Notes: generated by a model not told the origin, from the sequence alone. Positions 24,233 through 33,081 are shown, counted from the stretch's first letter. The stretch: 64,000 bases of DNA from Bacillota bacterium (GCA_023437715.1 JAEZFK010000004.1:44435-108434), one strand, 5' to 3'. Translations and numbers: made by a program.

Positions 24233-25192
24233 ATGTACAAAGTATTGATACCAAGAGCCCTTTCCAATACCGGCGTGGAATATCTCCGTAAGAAAGGCTG
24301 TGAGGTCATCCTGGGAGCTCCGGCTTCCCCTGAAGACCCTCTGTTAGAAACCTGCGACGCCATTCTGGCAGGAGCAGGCTCCAAAATAAAATATGATAAG
24401 GCTGTTCTGGACCGCTGCGTCCGCTGTAAAATTATTTCCAACTTCAGCGCAGGCTTTGAACACATTGACGCCGCCTATGCGGAAAAGGCTGGCATCCAGG
24501 TCACCAATTCAGGAACCGCCAATTCCAACGCAGTAGCCGAGCAGACCATTCTGCTCCTTTTATCCTGTGCCAAAAACCAGGGAATCATGTCAAATGCGGC
24601 CCGCAGAGGCGACTTTGCCGTCAGAAAGCGGGTTCTCAACACAGAGCTTACCGGGGCAACCCTGGGGTTAGTTGGCTGCGGAAACATCGGCCGTCTGGTG
24701 GCGCAGAAAGCAATTCACGGATTTGGAATGAAGGTCATCGCATACGCACCCCATTTGACAAAGGAAAACGCGCCCCAGGGTGTGGAGCCTGTATCCGACT
24801 GCAGCGAAATCTATAAAAACGCAGATTACATCTCCCTTCACGTCCCCCTGACAGAAGAAACCAGATACATGGTTTCCAAAGACCAGTTTGACATGATGAA
24901 GCCCACCGCCTATATCATCAATGTTTCCCGAGGCGGAATCATAAAGGAGGCGGACTTAATACAGGCCATCAGGGAAAATAAAATAAAGGGAGCAGGACTT
25001 GATGTTTTTGAAAAGGAGCCCCTTCCCGCAGACAGCGGGCTCTCCCAATACGAAAACATCATCCTCTCCCCTCACAGCGCCGCAAATACCCGGCAGGCGC
25101 TGGAAAACATGGAATTATATGCAGCCATGGATATCTGGCGGGTTTTAAATGGGGAAAAACCGGAATTTCCGGTCAATCACCCATTCCGGTAA
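24233..25192 (+). CDS. D-2-hydroxyacid dehydrogenase
   Basis: NAD-dependent oxidoreductase of 319 aa, related to phosphoglycerate and glyoxylate dehydrogenases. The NAD site is LGLVGCGNIGRLVAQKA. Catalytic Arg lies in NVSRGGIIKEADL, the Glu in DVFEKEPLP, and the His in LSPHSAANT. ATG 24233 follows AAGGAG by seven bases; the longer frame from 24194 lacks a site. A weak promoter (TTGCGA, 17 bp, TAGCAT, 24165-24193) precedes it. The 3' end overlaps the convergent GH13-like gene by 20 bp. The substrate is not evident. Confidence 0.88.
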   Translation: MYKVLIPRALSNTGVEYLRKKGCEVILGAPASPEDPLLETCDAILAGAGSKIKYDKAVLDRCVRCKIISNFSAGFEHIDAAYAEKAGIQVTNSGTANSNAVAEQTILLLLSCAKNQGIMSNAARRGDFAVRKRVLNTELTGATLGLVGCGNIGRLVAQKAIHGFGMKVIAYAPHLTKENAPQGVEPVSDCSEIYKNADYISLHVPLTEETRYMVSKDQFDMMKPTAYIINVSRGGIIKEADLIQAIRENKIKGAGLDVFEKEPLPADSGLSQYENIILSPHSAANTRQALENMELYAAMDIWRVLNGEKPEFPVNHPFR

Positions 25193-27020
25193 ACACCACA
25201 ATGCTTCTGGGAGGAACCATAAAGCTTTTCCCGTCCACCAGCGGTTCCTCCCCCTTTCCATACATGCCGTTGACCTCACTTTTATCCGTATGGAAAACCA
25301 CATGCCACCTCTCCCCCCTGGGAAGCTTTGGAAGGTCAAATTCATGAGGCTCCCAGTGCATGTTATAGGTCACATAAAAATTACTGTCCTTTGTCCCATC
25401 CGGCTTTTTCCCATATTCCCCGCAGTAAAAGACCCCAAGCTGCCGCCGGAAATTCTCAAACTCCGGGCACCAGGTCCTCACTCCGTGATAGGACATATCC
25501 GGAAAACCGCAGGCAAGATAATCCATAAGCTTAGGCTCCCGGGGCATGTGAAATACCGGATGGGCCTTGCGGAAAGCGATGACCGCTTTCACAAACTCAA
25601 GGATATCCTGGTTGGTCTTTATAAGGTTCCAGTTCAGCCATGATATCTCATTATCCTGACAGTAGGCGTTGTTGTTGCCTGACTGGGAGTTGCCGAACTC
25701 ATCTCCCGCCATAATGAGAGGCGTTCCCTGACTTAATAATAAAAGCAGGAAAGCATTGCGCAGCTGCTTTTTCCGAAGCTCCACGATCTTTTTCCGTTTC
25801 GTAGGCCCCTCCACCCCGCAGTTCCAGGAGTAGTTATAGGAATTTCCATCCTGATTGTTTTCCCCGTTTTCCTCATTGTGCTTTGTATCATAGGACACCA
25901 TATCCATCATGGTAAAGCCGTTGGTATTTGCCATATAGTGAATAACGCCCCACTCCGCCGGATTCGTCCTGACCCGGAACGCGAGGGCCTTCAGCTGATC
26001 CTCATCCCCTTTAAGCGCCCGGCGCATATCCATCAGGAAACCGTCGTTATATTCACCCAGGTGTTTCCTTTTTCCACCGGACTTTCCCTCCCAGGAGGGA
26101 GCAAAAAGCTTGAGCCTGCTTAAAAATGGGTCACGGCTGATTATCTCCAGGGGCGGATTCCCCACCAGATGGACTCCGTCCACGTGAAATTCCTCGGCCC
26201 AGAAGCGCACCACATCAAGGACAAAGGATGGCGTCTCCTTTCCGCTGAAGAAAAGCTCCACAATCAGCTCAAGGCCTTCCTTGTGCATGGCCTTAACAAG
26301 GGCCTTGAACTCCTCCGCCGGGCTCTTCTTTCCCGAGCTGTAAGCCGCCTTAGGCGCAAAAAAATATCCCGGAGCATATCCCCAATAATTTATTTTCCCT
26401 GTTGGTTTATCCACAGCAAATGGATTTTCCGGCCCCATTTCCTGCATAATGACCTCGGAAAACTCATTCACCGGCATGAGCTCCACCGTTGTAATCCCCA
26501 GCTCCTTAAAATAGGGGATTTTCTCCTGTATGCCGTGAAATGTCCCCTTGTCCTTCACCCTTGAGGACGAATGCTTTGTAAATCCCCTGGTGTGAAGCCG
26601 GTAAATGATACAGTCCTCATAAGGGATTTCCGGAAGCCTGTCATCCTCCCAGTCAAAGTCTTCAAATTCCACCGGGCATCTCCGGAGCACCCGGACATTT
26701 TCCAAGTCTCCCCATACCCGGCCCCCTGTAAAGCATTTTCCATAAGGGTCGGAAAACGGCTTTCCATCGATTTCAAAACAGTATTCCAGACCAACGAAGC
26801 TCTTTCCAAGAACAGTCATGCTCCAGACGTCGCCTCTTCTGTTTTCCCGGGGAAATGACAGGGTCAGAACCGCCTCTGCACCGCCTGTCCGGTAAAACAG
26901 GACCCGGCATTCTTCCCCCGCTGCGGCGACGCAAAGATGAATTCCCCCCGGAGCCCCTGCAAGCCCCATAGGATACCAGACTGTTTCATGGGCTGCAATC
27001 CTGTACTCTTCCATATCCAT
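25173..27020 (-). CDS. GH13 debranching-enzyme-like protein lacking the catalytic triad
   Basis: 615-aa protein with the architecture of glycogen debranching enzymes and isoamylases (GlgX/TreX): N-terminal CBM48-like beta domain (about 1-130), TIM barrel, C-terminal beta domain. Flanking motifs are intact, such as TTVELMPVNEF, HNEENGENNQDG, YSWNCGVEGPT, LSQGTPLIMAGDEFG and NNNAYCQDNEISW. The catalytic positions are changed: the nucleophile motif FRFD reads VHLV (Val286 for Asp), the AEPW acid/base region reads APSW (Pro308 at or next to Glu), and the HD of the third motif reads TN (Asn367 for Asp). Hydrolysis is therefore not expected. It may be a glycogen- or starch-binding scaffold or regulator. 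The gene is intact, with ribosome site GGAGGAGG. ATG 27014 is an alternative start. Confidence 0.82.
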   Translation of the reverse strand: MDMEEYRIAAHETVWYPMGLAGAPGGIHLCVAAAGEECRVLFYRTGGAEAVLTLSFPRENRRGDVWSMTVLGKSFVGLEYCFEIDGKPFSDPYGKCFTGGRVWGDLENVRVLRRCPVEFEDFDWEDDRLPEIPYEDCIIYRLHTRGFTKHSSSRVKDKGTFHGIQEKIPYFKELGITTVELMPVNEFSEVIMQEMGPENPFAVDKPTGKINYWGYAPGYFFAPKAAYSSGKKSPAEEFKALVKAMHKEGLELIVELFFSGKETPSFVLDVVRFWAEEFHVDGVHLVGNPPLEIISRDPFLSRLKLFAPSWEGKSGGKRKHLGEYNDGFLMDMRRALKGDEDQLKALAFRVRTNPAEWGVIHYMANTNGFTMMDMVSYDTKHNEENGENNQDGNSYNYSWNCGVEGPTKRKKIVELRKKQLRNAFLLLLLSQGTPLIMAGDEFGNSQSGNNNAYCQDNEISWLNWNLIKTNQDILEFVKAVIAFRKAHPVFHMPREPKLMDYLACGFPDMSYHGVRTWCPEFENFRRQLGVFYCGEYGKKPDGTKDSNFYVTYNMHWEPHEFDLPKLPRGERWHVVFHTDKSEVNGMYGKGEEPLVDGKSFMVPPRSIVVFTGMGD

Positions 27021-27044
27021 ACCTCCTCCGTCTATCATCCGGTT

Positions 27045-28892
27045 TTACTGGTTCTCTATCTGTTCCGCCAGCTCATTCAAATACATCCAGCGCTCCATTT
27101 TCTCCTCTAAAAGCCTTTCCTGTTCCGCCTTTTCCCCCATCAGCTCATTGAGCCTGCCGTAATTGCTTGCAGACGCTGCAACCTCCTGGTCAAGCTTCTG
27201 TATTTTATCTTCCAGGGCGGCAATGTCCTCCTCAATGGTATCCCACTCCCGCTGCTCCTTAAAGGAGAATTTAAGCTTCCGCTCTCCCCTTGGCTTTTCT
27301 TTCGTCTTTTTCTGGCCCTCCTCCGGCTTCGGCCCGTTCTCCCGGCCAATCTTATCTCCGTTGCCGGAAAGCCCCTCCGGATATTTTTCCTGAAACGCCG
27401 CCTGATAATCCGTAAATCCGCCTTCATACTGGGTTACCCGTCCCTCTCCCTCAAAGGCGAAGATCCGGCGCACTACCCGGTCCAGAAAATAACGGTCATG
27501 GGAAACCGTAACAACAATCCCCTGGAAGCTGTCCAAATAGTCCTCTAAAATGGTAAGGGTCTGGATATCCAGGTCATTGGTAGGCTCGTCAAGCAAAAGC
27601 ACGTTAGGCGCCTCCATGAGAATCCGGAGCAGGTAAAGCCGTCTCTTTTCTCCGCCGGACAGCTTTTCAACGGTGGTGTACTGAACGCTTGGGGGGAATA
27701 AAAACCGCTCCAGCATCTGGGAAGCGCTGATGCTTCCTTCCTTTGTCTTCACATACTCCGCCACATTCCGGATGTAATCAATGACCTTTAAGCTGCCGTC
27801 CATGTCCTCGCTTTCCTGGGAAAAATACCCCATTTTCACCGTCTGGCCGATGGTAACGGTACCGGCGTCAGGCTCCAGCCATCCGGCAATGATCTTCATG
27901 AGAGTGGACTTTCCGCTTCCATTGGGACCAATAATTCCGATACGGTCATTTTTCAGGAAAATGTAGGTGAAGTCTTTCATTAACACCTTTTCCCCGAATG
28001 CCTTTGTAATTCCCTCCAGCTCCACGGTGGTCCGGCCCAGACGGCTTGCAATGGAATCCATCTCCACGGCCTGGTCAAGCTCCGGCCCTTTCTGGTCCCG
28101 GAGAGCTTCATAACGCTGGATGTGGGCCTTCTGCTTGGTGGAGCGGGCCCTGGCTCCCCGCTGCATCCATTCCAGTTCCACCTTTAAGATGGACTGGCGC
28201 TTCCGCTCCGCAGCCACCGCCATGTCCATCCGCTCGGCTTTCAATTTTAAATACCCCTCATAGCACCCGCCGCCACTCATCTTGTTTTCCTGATAGCTGT
28301 AAAGCTTTCCCTTATCCAGCTCCACGATCCGGTTGGTCACGCTGTCTAAGAAATACCGGTCATGGGTCACCATTAAAAGAGCCCCTCTGAAACGGCGCAG
28401 ATAATCCTCCAGCCAGTCCGCCATGGTGCTGTCCAAATGGTTTGTGGGCTCGTCAAGGACCAGCAGGTCCGTTGTACCCAGAAGAACGCTGACTAAGGCC
28501 ACCCTTTTGCGCTGTCCGCCGGATAAGGTTTCCACCCTGGAATCAAAATCCGTAAATCCCAGCCTGGTCAGCATGGTTTTAGCCTGGCTTTCCAAATCCC
28601 ACACATGCTCATGGCCCTGGTTGTCCCGGACAATGCTCTCTATAATGGTATCCCCCTCATGAAACTTAGGATTCTGGGATAAGAAGCGGATGTCTAAATT
28701 TCTTCCTTTCACCACGCTGCCCTCATCCGGCGTCTCAAGCCCTGCCACGATCCGCAGAAGGGTGGACTTTCCGGTTCCGTTAATGCCGATCAGGCCGATC
28801 TTGTCCCCTTCGTTGATGCTGAAGCTTGTATCGTCAAACAGCAGCCGTTCCGTATATGATTTTGTCAAATGCTCAATAGTCAGTAAATTCAT
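27045..28892 (-). CDS. ABC-F family ATPase, Uup-like, with C-terminal coiled coil
   Basis: Soluble protein of 615 aa with two ABC domains and no membrane segments, as in ribosome-associated ABC-F proteins. Walker A motifs: GINGTGKST (domain 1) and GPNGSGKST (domain 2); signatures LSGGQRKR and LSGGEKRR; Walker B LVLDEPTNHLD and LLLDEPTNDLD. The interdomain linker is rich in Arg/Lys (RARSTKQKAHIQRYEAL). The C-terminal ~90 residues form a charged coiled coil like the Uup C-terminal domain, which binds nucleic acid. It lies 24 bp upstream of the GH13-like gene on the same strand, so the two may share a transcript. A role at the ribosome is expected; antibiotic resistance is possible but not indicated. 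Confidence 0.9.
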   Translation of the reverse strand: MNLLTIEHLTKSYTERLLFDDTSFSINEGDKIGLIGINGTGKSTLLRIVAGLETPDEGSVVKGRNLDIRFLSQNPKFHEGDTIIESIVRDNQGHEHVWDLESQAKTMLTRLGFTDFDSRVETLSGGQRKRVALVSVLLGTTDLLVLDEPTNHLDSTMADWLEDYLRRFRGALLMVTHDRYFLDSVTNRIVELDKGKLYSYQENKMSGGGCYEGYLKLKAERMDMAVAAERKRQSILKVELEWMQRGARARSTKQKAHIQRYEALRDQKGPELDQAVEMDSIASRLGRTTVELEGITKAFGEKVLMKDFTYIFLKNDRIGIIGPNGSGKSTLMKIIAGWLEPDAGTVTIGQTVKMGYFSQESEDMDGSLKVIDYIRNVAEYVKTKEGSISASQMLERFLFPPSVQYTTVEKLSGGEKRRLYLLRILMEAPNVLLLDEPTNDLDIQTLTILEDYLDSFQGIVVTVSHDRYFLDRVVRRIFAFEGEGRVTQYEGGFTDYQAAFQEKYPEGLSGNGDKIGRENGPKPEEGQKKTKEKPRGERKLKFSFKEQREWDTIEEDIAALEDKIQKLDQEVAASASNYGRLNELMGEKAEQERLLEEKMERWMYLNELAEQIENQ

Positions 28893-28990
28893 TCCTTATT
28901 CTTCTCTCCTGTCTGTTACTTACCGCCGGAGGGCAGATTCCTGCCCTCCCCGGATCCGGCCGTATTGTAGGTTCCGCCGAATTGCAGGTC

Positions 28991-29746
28991 CTACTGAATT
29001 ACAAGCTCCACCGGACAGTGGTCCGATCCCATGACCTCCATATGGATGGAGGCGCTGACCAGCCTGTCCTTTAAGCTCTCAGAAACGCAGAAATAGTCAA
29101 TGCGCCACCCGGTGTTCTTCTCCCTGGCTTTAAACCGGTAGGACCACCAGGAATATATGTTTTCCTGATCCGGGTAGAAATGACGGTAGGTATCAATAAA
29201 ACCATTTTCCAGAAGCACCGTAAACCTTTCCCGCTCTTCATCGGTAAAGCCTGCGTTCTTCCGGTTGGTCTTCGGGTTTTTCAAATCAATTTCCTTATGG
29301 GCCACGTTTAAATCCCCGCAGAAAATTACAGGTTTCTTCTTTTCCAGATTCTTTAAATAAGCAAGAAAGGCCTCCTCCCAGGTCATCCGGTAGGGCAGGC
29401 GGGCAAGTTCATTCTGGGAATTAGGCGTATAACAGGTCACCACATAATAATCCTGAAATTCCGCCGCTATGACCCGTCCTTCCTTATCATGCTCTTCCAT
29501 GCCGATTCCATAAGCCACGGAAAGGGGCTCCTCCTTCGTAAACAGGGCAGTTCCCGAATATCCCTTTTTCTCCGCATAGTTCCAATACTGATAATATCCG
29601 GGAAGGTCAAGATCGATCTGCCCGGCCTGCAGCTTGCTTTCCTGGATGCAAAAAACATCCGCATCCGCCTCTTTGAAATAATCCAGAAACCCCTTTTCCA
29701 CACAGGCCCGAAGCCCGTTTACATTCCACGAAATCATTTTTTTCAT
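28991..29746 (-). CDS. xth: Exodeoxyribonuclease III / AP endonuclease
   Basis: DNA repair enzyme of 251 aa from the EEP superfamily that cuts at abasic sites. MISWNVNGLRA at the N-terminus, the metal-binding Glu in CIQESKL, the YSGTALF block, GDLNVAH and the C-terminal GSDHCPVEL motif with the catalytic Asp-His pair are all present. ATG 29746 follows GAGGTGA; the longer frame lacks a site. A perfect 9-bp hairpin (GGAGGGCAG/CTGCCCTCC, 28928-28949) lies between it and the ABC-F gene downstream, without a U-run. Confidence 0.94.
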   Translation of the reverse strand: MKKMISWNVNGLRACVEKGFLDYFKEADADVFCIQESKLQAGQIDLDLPGYYQYWNYAEKKGYSGTALFTKEEPLSVAYGIGMEEHDKEGRVIAAEFQDYYVVTCYTPNSQNELARLPYRMTWEEAFLAYLKNLEKKKPVIFCGDLNVAHKEIDLKNPKTNRKNAGFTDEERERFTVLLENGFIDTYRHFYPDQENIYSWWSYRFKAREKNTGWRIDYFCVSESLKDRLVSASIHMEVMGSDHCPVELVIQ

Positions 29747-29830
29747 CGTTTTCACCTCAAATAAAAGATAGGAATAGTATACCATTTTATCTTAAATTAG
29801 AAAAGGGAAGATTTTCCCCTGTCTCCGGTC

Positions 29831-29859
29831 TTGACATTTTGCCTGCCTGGTGGTATCTT
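29831..29859 (+). promoter_or_regulatory. Promoter of the purine-salvage genes
   Basis: Perfect TTGACA (29831-29836), 17-bp spacer, TATCTT (29854-29859). The palindromic operator 29870-29890 lies just after the expected transcription start. Confidence 0.7.
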
Positions 29860-29869
29860 ATCTTTATAA

Positions 29870-29890
29870 GTAATAGGTAATACCTATTAC
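29870..29890. promoter_or_regulatory. 21-bp perfect palindrome, probable operator
   Basis: Arms GTAATAGGTA and TACCTATTAC around a central A. Its place at +4 to +24 relative to the promoter is that of a repressor site. The nearest candidate regulator is the GntR/UTRA protein at 31909-32703, whose own promoter region contains one similar half-site (ATAGGTGAT on the minus strand near 31823-31831). Confidence 0.7.
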
Positions 29891-29913
29891 ATAATAACAG
29901 GAGGAATTTTACA

Positions 29914-30396
29914 ATGGCTTACAAGGACCACATCGATTACTTAAAGAGGGCAATTGAGATTTCAAGAGAATCCAGAGCGAGCGGCAATACCCCCTTTGGA
30001 GCTTTACTGGTGGACAAGGACGGAAACATCCTCATGGAACAGGGCAACATTGAAATCAGCGGGAAAGTCTGCACCGGTCATGCGGAAACCACTCTGGCTG
30101 CCCGCGCATCTCAGGAATATTCCAAGGACTTTTTATGGGACTGCACCCTTTATACCACGGCAGAGCCCTGCGCAATGTGCTCCGGCGCCATTTATTGGGC
30201 GAATATTGGCCGGGTGGTTTACGGAATGACAGAACGCCGGCTGCTGCAGCTCACCGGAAGCAACGAACAGAACCCTACCTTTGACCTGCCATGCCGGGAT
30301 GTATTTTCAAAGGGACAAAAAGAAATTACCGTTCTCGGGCCTTTCCCTGAGATCGAAGAAGAAGCTGCCAAGGTACACGAAGGCTACTGGAATTAA
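29914..30396 (+). CDS. Nucleoside/nucleobase deaminase (CDA fold)
   Basis: Zinc-dependent deaminase of 160 aa. The zinc site is complete: CTGHAETTLAARA provides His and the catalytic Glu, and AEPCAMCSGAIYW provides two Cys. TadA-like and guanine-deaminase-like proteins share this pattern; TadA would normally be unlinked to a purine permease, so a base deaminase (guanine or cytosine) is more likely. Ribosome site AGGAGG precedes ATG 29914. The xanthine/uracil-family permease follows 51 bp downstream. A 21-bp palindrome at the promoter suggests regulation by purine or nucleoside level. Confidence 0.85.
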   Translation: MAYKDHIDYLKRAIEISRESRASGNTPFGALLVDKDGNILMEQGNIEISGKVCTGHAETTLAARASQEYSKDFLWDCTLYTTAEPCAMCSGAIYWANIGRVVYGMTERRLLQLTGSNEQNPTFDLPCRDVFSKGQKEITVLGPFPEIEEEAAKVHEGYWN

Positions 30397-30447
30397 ACAT
30401 ACGAAAAAGGCCCGCCGTCAAGGTGTGGGGATCAGGAGGAGCAGTAT

Positions 30448-31782
30448 ATGACAAACACCGACATTATTAATCAAAAGTCACCCTTGGGTAAAACAGCCGT
30501 CCTTGGCTTCCAGCATGTTTTAGTTATGTATTCCGCAGCTGTCATTGTCCCAATTCTTTTAGGAAACGCTCTTAACTTAAACGGAAAAGATCTGGCATTT
30601 CTGATCAGCGCGGATTTATTTACCTGTGGAATTGCAACTCTTTTGCAGGTAATCGGTATCGGTAAATTTATAGGAATCAAGCTTCCGGTCGTGCTGGGCT
30701 GTGCCATCATCACTCTGGGCCCCATGATTTCCATAGGAAAAGCCGATGGACTTCCTGCTGTTTACGGAGCAATTCTGGTTTCCGGCATCTTTGTATTCTT
30801 TATCTCCTTTATCATTGATAAGATTATGCCCTTTTTCCCGAAGATCGTCACAGGCTCTTTGGTGACCATCATCGGTTTTTCCCTGGTTCACATCGCCTTA
30901 AGAGATTTTGGCGGCGGTTACAGTGACTCCTTCGGGGAGCCGAAAAATATTTTACTGGGGTTATTTGTGCTTCTCCTGATCATTCTGATCAATCGGTTTT
31001 TTACAGGATTTATAAGAGCAATTGCTGTCTTAATCGGTATTGTGGCCGGTACAGTCGTAGCCTCTTTCATGGGAATGGTAAACTTTGATTCTGTTCACCA
31101 GGCAGAACTGTTCCACTTTGTTACTCCCTTTTATTTTGGGATGCCGAAATTCACTTTAAACGGTGTTTTGACCATGTGCCTGTTCCTGTTAATTAACATT
31201 GTGGAATCCGTAGGCATCTTTACGGTAATCAGTGATATCTGCGAAACAAAGCTGGATACGGAGGATTACGCAAAGGGCATTCGTGCAGAAGCTGCTGCCC
31301 AGGTATTAGGCGGGGTCTTTAACTCTTTCCCCTATGTCACCTTCTCCGAAAATGCAGGTGTCATGACAATCACAGGCGTCAGAAACAGATATCCCGTTGC
31401 TGCTGCCGGCATTATCCTGATCGTTTTAGGCGTCATTCCCAAGTTTGCGGCATTGGCCACGATCATTCCCGCTCCGGTTTTAGGCGGGGCAACCATAGCC
31501 ATCTTCGGAACCATCGGCGCAAATGGTATTAAGCTTCTCTCTCAGGTTGATTTGTCAAAAAGCAATAATCTGCTGATCATCGCCACAAGCGTGGGCCTGG
31601 GCATCGGAACCACCGTTATGCCGGATTTATTTACCAAGCTTCCGGAGCTTGTGGGACTTTTGTTCGGCAATGGAATCTTTACCGGCACTCTGACCGCCAT
31701 TGTTCTCAATATTGTTTTCAATTATGATGAGATTAAAGCACAGCGGGCTCTCATCAAGCAGAACCTGGGCGGCGGCCATTAA
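30448..31782 (+). CDS. NCS2-family nucleobase permease (xanthine/uracil type)
   Basis: Membrane transporter of 444 aa with about 12-14 hydrophobic segments, importing a purine or pyrimidine base with a proton or Na+. Family motifs: GFQHVLVMYSAAVIVPILLG near the N-terminus, VVLGCAIITLGPM, the NCS2 signature region FSLVHIALRDFGGG, and SFPYVTFSENAGVMTITGVRNRY. The gene order deaminase-permease-GntR fits purine salvage and favours xanthine or guanine as substrate over uracil. Confidence 0.9.
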   Translation: MTNTDIINQKSPLGKTAVLGFQHVLVMYSAAVIVPILLGNALNLNGKDLAFLISADLFTCGIATLLQVIGIGKFIGIKLPVVLGCAIITLGPMISIGKADGLPAVYGAILVSGIFVFFISFIIDKIMPFFPKIVTGSLVTIIGFSLVHIALRDFGGGYSDSFGEPKNILLGLFVLLLIILINRFFTGFIRAIAVLIGIVAGTVVASFMGMVNFDSVHQAELFHFVTPFYFGMPKFTLNGVLTMCLFLLINIVESVGIFTVISDICETKLDTEDYAKGIRAEAAAQVLGGVFNSFPYVTFSENAGVMTITGVRNRYPVAAAGIILIVLGVIPKFAALATIIPAPVLGGATIAIFGTIGANGIKLLSQVDLSKSNNLLIIATSVGLGIGTTVMPDLFTKLPELVGLLFGNGIFTGTLTAIVLNIVFNYDEIKAQRALIKQNLGGGH

Positions 31783-31807
31783 CACAGGCTGAAAAGCAGT
31801 ATCTCGA

Positions 31808-31836
31808 TTGACATTTATTTGAAAATCACCTATACT
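31808..31836 (+). promoter_or_regulatory. Near-consensus promoter of the GntR gene
   Basis: TTGACA (31808-31813), 17-bp spacer, TATACT (31831-31836). The stem of the hairpin 31839-31872 begins right at the expected start of transcription. Confidence 0.75.
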
Positions 31837-31838
31837 AA

Positions 31839-31872
31839 TGTCACCAGTCCTGCGGGTCTGGTGGCATTTTTT
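31839..31872 (+). terminator. Hairpin with U-run between the permease and GntR genes
   Basis: Arms TGTCACCAG and CTGGTGGCA (one G-U pair), 10-nt loop, then TTTTTT. It would end transcripts coming from the permease. For RNA started at 31808-31836 the left arm is partly outside the transcript, so the new transcript should escape it. Confidence 0.75.
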
Positions 31873-31908
31873 CAGTCCGGAAAAGCCAGCGGTAAGGAGG
31901 AAGAGACC

Positions 31909-32703
31909 TTGGAAGATTTTCATATAAATGTTACGTCGCTTTCTGAGCAGGCGAAAAACAAGATAAGGCAATACATTTCTACCATGGATCTTGAAAAAAG
32001 CAATAAGCTGCCAAGAGAAGAGGTCTTCGCCGAGCTTATCGGCGTCAGCCGCATCACCCTACGCAGCGCCCTCAATGATCTGGCTAATGAAGGGGTCATC
32101 TTTCGCCGTCAGGGAAAGGGCACCTTTGTAAATATGGATTTTCTGAATATAAATGTGACCTTTAACCCGGTTATGGAATTTACCGATATGATACGCAACA
32201 GCGGATATGCGCCTTCCGTACAGCTATTGGGAATTCAGCTTGTATCACCTCTCAAATCCATTGAAACCATTTTGCAGATTCCAAAGGGTGAAAAGCTGGT
32301 CATGTGCGAAAAGATATTTTTCGCCGATGAGCATCCGTGTGCCTACTGCATCGATTACTTCCCTCTGGCCGCAATCGGCGGAGAAGAAGCCTTTGAGGAC
32401 TTTTCCAAATATGAGAACTCTGTTTTTACATATATTTACAGCCATTCCGGACGCAAGATCATCTGGGATAAGGTAAACATAAAAACCACAACAGGCAAGG
32501 ACATTCCTAACTTGTCCAGCTATATTTCAGATAAAAATATCAGGAATAAGCCATTCCTGCTGTTAGAAGGGGTAAATTACGACGACAATGACACGCCCCT
32601 TTTATATGCAATGGAATATATTGATTCAGAATTGATTCAGTTCAGCATGATACGCCAGAGAAATATCGATTATCAGAGAAACAGAAATGATGTAAAACAA
32701 TAA
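31909..32703 (+). CDS. GntR-family regulator with UTRA sensor domain
   Basis: DNA-binding regulator of 264 aa. The N-terminal winged helix-turn-helix (about residues 20-75: REEVFAELIGVSRITLRSAL, ANEGVIFRRQGKGTFV) is GntR type. The remainder, with VQLLGIQLVSPLKSIETIL and EKIFFADEHPCAYCIDYFP, is a UTRA/HutC ligand-binding domain. The start is a TTG at 31909, eight bases after AAGGAGG; the longer ATG frame runs through the hairpin and promoter and is not credible. It probably represses the deaminase-permease genes upstream, with a nucleobase or nucleoside as effector (inference from position). Confidence 0.88.
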   Translation: MEDFHINVTSLSEQAKNKIRQYISTMDLEKSNKLPREEVFAELIGVSRITLRSALNDLANEGVIFRRQGKGTFVNMDFLNINVTFNPVMEFTDMIRNSGYAPSVQLLGIQLVSPLKSIETILQIPKGEKLVMCEKIFFADEHPCAYCIDYFPLAAIGGEEAFEDFSKYENSVFTYIYSHSGRKIIWDKVNIKTTTGKDIPNLSSYISDKNIRNKPFLLLEGVNYDDNDTPLLYAMEYIDSELIQFSMIRQRNIDYQRNRNDVKQ

Positions 32704-32708
32704 AGAAT

Positions 32709-32748
32709 CCCGCTTTGATCCGGCCCTGAAAAGCCTTATCAAAGCGGG
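32709..32748. terminator. Bidirectional terminator between gntR and cbiN
   Basis: CCCGCTTTGAT/ATCAAAGCGGG with an 18-nt loop; TTTTATGCTTTT follows on the plus strand and ATTCTTTATT on the minus strand. It ends both convergent transcripts. Confidence 0.85.
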
Positions 32749-32768
32749 TTTTATGCTTTTAGAAGTAT

Positions 32769-33080
32769 TTACTTATCCTGCCACTTCTTCCGTTCCACAA
32801 ACCTGCCCATGAAAAACGCTATGATTCCTACGCCGATTCCTGTCTGGATGCAAAAGAGCAGGCTTTCCACCTCTCCCGGCAGCTCCCCGTGGATCATGGT
32901 TTCCAGTACAGGAGTAAACCATGGCTCATACTCGGTTCCCTGAATCTGGGAAATCATCTGGCTTCCCGCATCATCAGAGCCGCCGAATTCCGCTCCCTTT
33001 AAGGCAAAGAGGGGGCCTACGGCAATCAGACACACCAAAATCAGCAATACTGTTACGATCCGCTTATTATTCTTACTCAT
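32769..33080 (-). CDS. cbiN: Cobalt ECF transporter component CbiN
   Basis: Small membrane protein of 103 aa with two hydrophobic segments (about residues 7-26 and 75-95) and an extracytoplasmic loop containing GSDDAGSQMISQI, as in CbiN. It works with CbiM in Co2+ capture. I chose ATG 33080, seven to nine bases after AAGGAGG; only one base lies between it and the cbiM stop. Together they form cbiMN, controlled by the upstream B12 riboswitch. Confidence 0.92.
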   Translation of the reverse strand: MSKNNKRIVTVLLILVCLIAVGPLFALKGAEFGGSDDAGSQMISQIQGTEYEPWFTPVLETMIHGELPGEVESLLFCIQTGIGVGIIAFFMGRFVERKKWQDK

Positions 33081-33081
33081 A

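Noticed and set aside
29747..29830. Possible purine riboswitch before the deaminase gene.
   Set aside because: The conserved purine aptamer loops are not present; only a short AGGGGAAAAT-type hairpin is seen.
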